A DNA stretch of 5,353 bases from an uncultured Blautia sp. Its GTDB lineage: Bacteria > Bacillota > Clostridia > Lachnospirales > Lachnospiraceae. The stretch lies in assembly GCA_934424575.1 (NCBI GenBank), contig CAKRXU010000072.1, positions 1 through 5,353 of the forward strand. The letters run 5' to 3'. Positions 5,140-5,353 of this stretch are shown here, in pieces. The position numbers and the translations under genes were made by a program. How positions within the stretch are numbered: the first letter of the stretch is position 1; each line of letters begins with the position of its first letter. A model generated the notes under the pieces. That model was not told where the DNA came from. It did no database searches and worked only from the letters and a program-made list of their open reading frames with translations.

Positions 5140-5274
5140 GCGGGAATCCTCGGCAATTCAATTACCGAGATGAAAGCGCAGGAGTGTGCGTATCCGCACA
5201 AAAAATATAACAGCAAAAATTTATTTCTTATCCAATGCGTTGTAAAACCCCTTGCTTTAGCTACGGGGATATAA
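5140..5274 (+). pseudogene. Possible 3' remnant of a tnpB (IS200/IS605-type) gene
   Basis: An open frame of 44 codons begins directly after two stop codons (5134-5139) and ends at TAA 5272-5274. It has no ribosome binding site; its only ATG is internal (5170). The conceptual peptide includes GNSITEMKAQEC and ends in KPLALATGI. This is reminiscent of the variable C-terminal tails of TnpB proteins, and its last codons coincide with a G/C-rich hairpin (5248-5268), as at the end of such elements. None of the TnpB catalytic region or zinc finger is present. The call rests on recall of pattern, not on alignment; it could be plain intergenic sequence. Confidence 0.3.
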
Positions 5275-5324
5275 GGCGCGTCCATCGAATTTACGCAAGT
5301 AATTGAAGATGGACAAAACAATGA

Positions 5325-5353
5325 TTGTATTAATTGCAAAAATATAATATAAT
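5325..5353 (+). promoter_or_regulatory. Promoter-like box at the window end
   Basis: TTGTAT (5325-5330) and a perfect TATAAT (5348-5353) are 17 bases apart. The -35 is weak and the surrounding DNA is very AT-rich, so chance is possible. It would drive a gene beyond the window. Confidence 0.25.

Larger units (their letters stand above)
5140..5353 (+). mobile_element. Structured region, candidate IS200/IS605-type right end
   Basis: Four hairpins follow each other. The first pairs 5149-5157 with 5161-5169 (one mismatch, loop TCA). The second is TGTGCG/CGCACA (5185-5200). The third is CCCC/GGGG (5248-5251 with 5265-5268) with an inner GC/GC stem and TTTA loop. The fourth is GTCCATC/GATGGAC (5280-5286 with 5308-5314), enclosing an AATT stem capped by GCAA. 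Such a series at the end of a tnpB frame is what the right end and overlapping omega RNA of IS200/IS605 elements look like. No transposase gene lies in the window and no target-site junction can be fixed, so this may be a truncated or minimal element. The stretch 4999-5139 holds only the promoter region of the neighbouring gene and AT-rich sequence. Confidence 0.4.

Noticed and set aside
5185..5200. GTGCG motif as a group II intron 5' end
   Set aside because: The motif is simply the arm of a 6-bp hairpin; no domain V or intron-encoded reverse transcriptase is visible.
5094..5339. 81-codon minus-strand frame across the structured 3' region
   Set aside because: It is antisense to the hairpin array and to the tnpB-tail-like frame, lacks a ribosome binding site, and covers four inverted repeats, so it is probably spurious.

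Overview
The window reads as chromosomal DNA of a low-to-medium-GC Gram-positive bacterium, most likely a Clostridia member of the Lachnospiraceae type. The reasons are tRNA genes without encoded CCA, strong AGGAGG-type ribosome binding sites, sigma-A promoters, intrinsic terminators with T-runs, and an adjacent SpoIID-like/SpoIIQ-like gene pair, a neighbourhood known from Clostridia such as C. difficile. The taxon is an inference from gene content and signals.

Layout. At 2-185 lie tRNA-Phe(GAA) and tRNA-Lys(TTT), closed by a strong terminator (198-225). A 145-base leader follows, with a promoter-like box and short repeats, ahead of a small unrecognised gene for a membrane-anchored or secreted protein (370-678). 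A minus-strand gene (745-1947) encodes a membrane-anchored calcineurin-type metallophosphoesterase, with a near-perfect sigma-A promoter (2002-2030) and its own terminator (687-733). On the plus strand, a SpoIID/LytB-domain gene (2096-2938) and a SpoIIQ-like LytM-domain gene (3048-3878) follow. Then come a promoter placed directly before a hairpin with a T-run (possible small RNA, 3897-3984), a second promoter, and a small GIY-YIG domain gene (4057-4299). A convergent minus-strand gene (4333-4998) encodes a hemolysin III/PAQR membrane protein; its stop codon lies inside its own terminator hairpin. The last ~215 bases (5140-5353) hold no intact gene but four consecutive hairpins and a short open frame. 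These look like the 3' end of an IS200/IS605-type tnpB with its right-end/omega-RNA structure, a tentative identification.

How the genes work together. In spore formers, SpoIID (peptidoglycan lytic transglycosylase, mother cell) and SpoIIQ (forespore side of the SpoIIQ-SpoIIIAH channel) act together in engulfment. In this window the SpoIID-like protein carries Gln where the family has its catalytic Glu. The SpoIIQ-like protein lacks every residue of the LytM zinc site. The pair therefore looks structural rather than enzymatic, which is the most interesting protein-level observation here. The other genes appear to be independent single-gene units with their own promoters and terminators.
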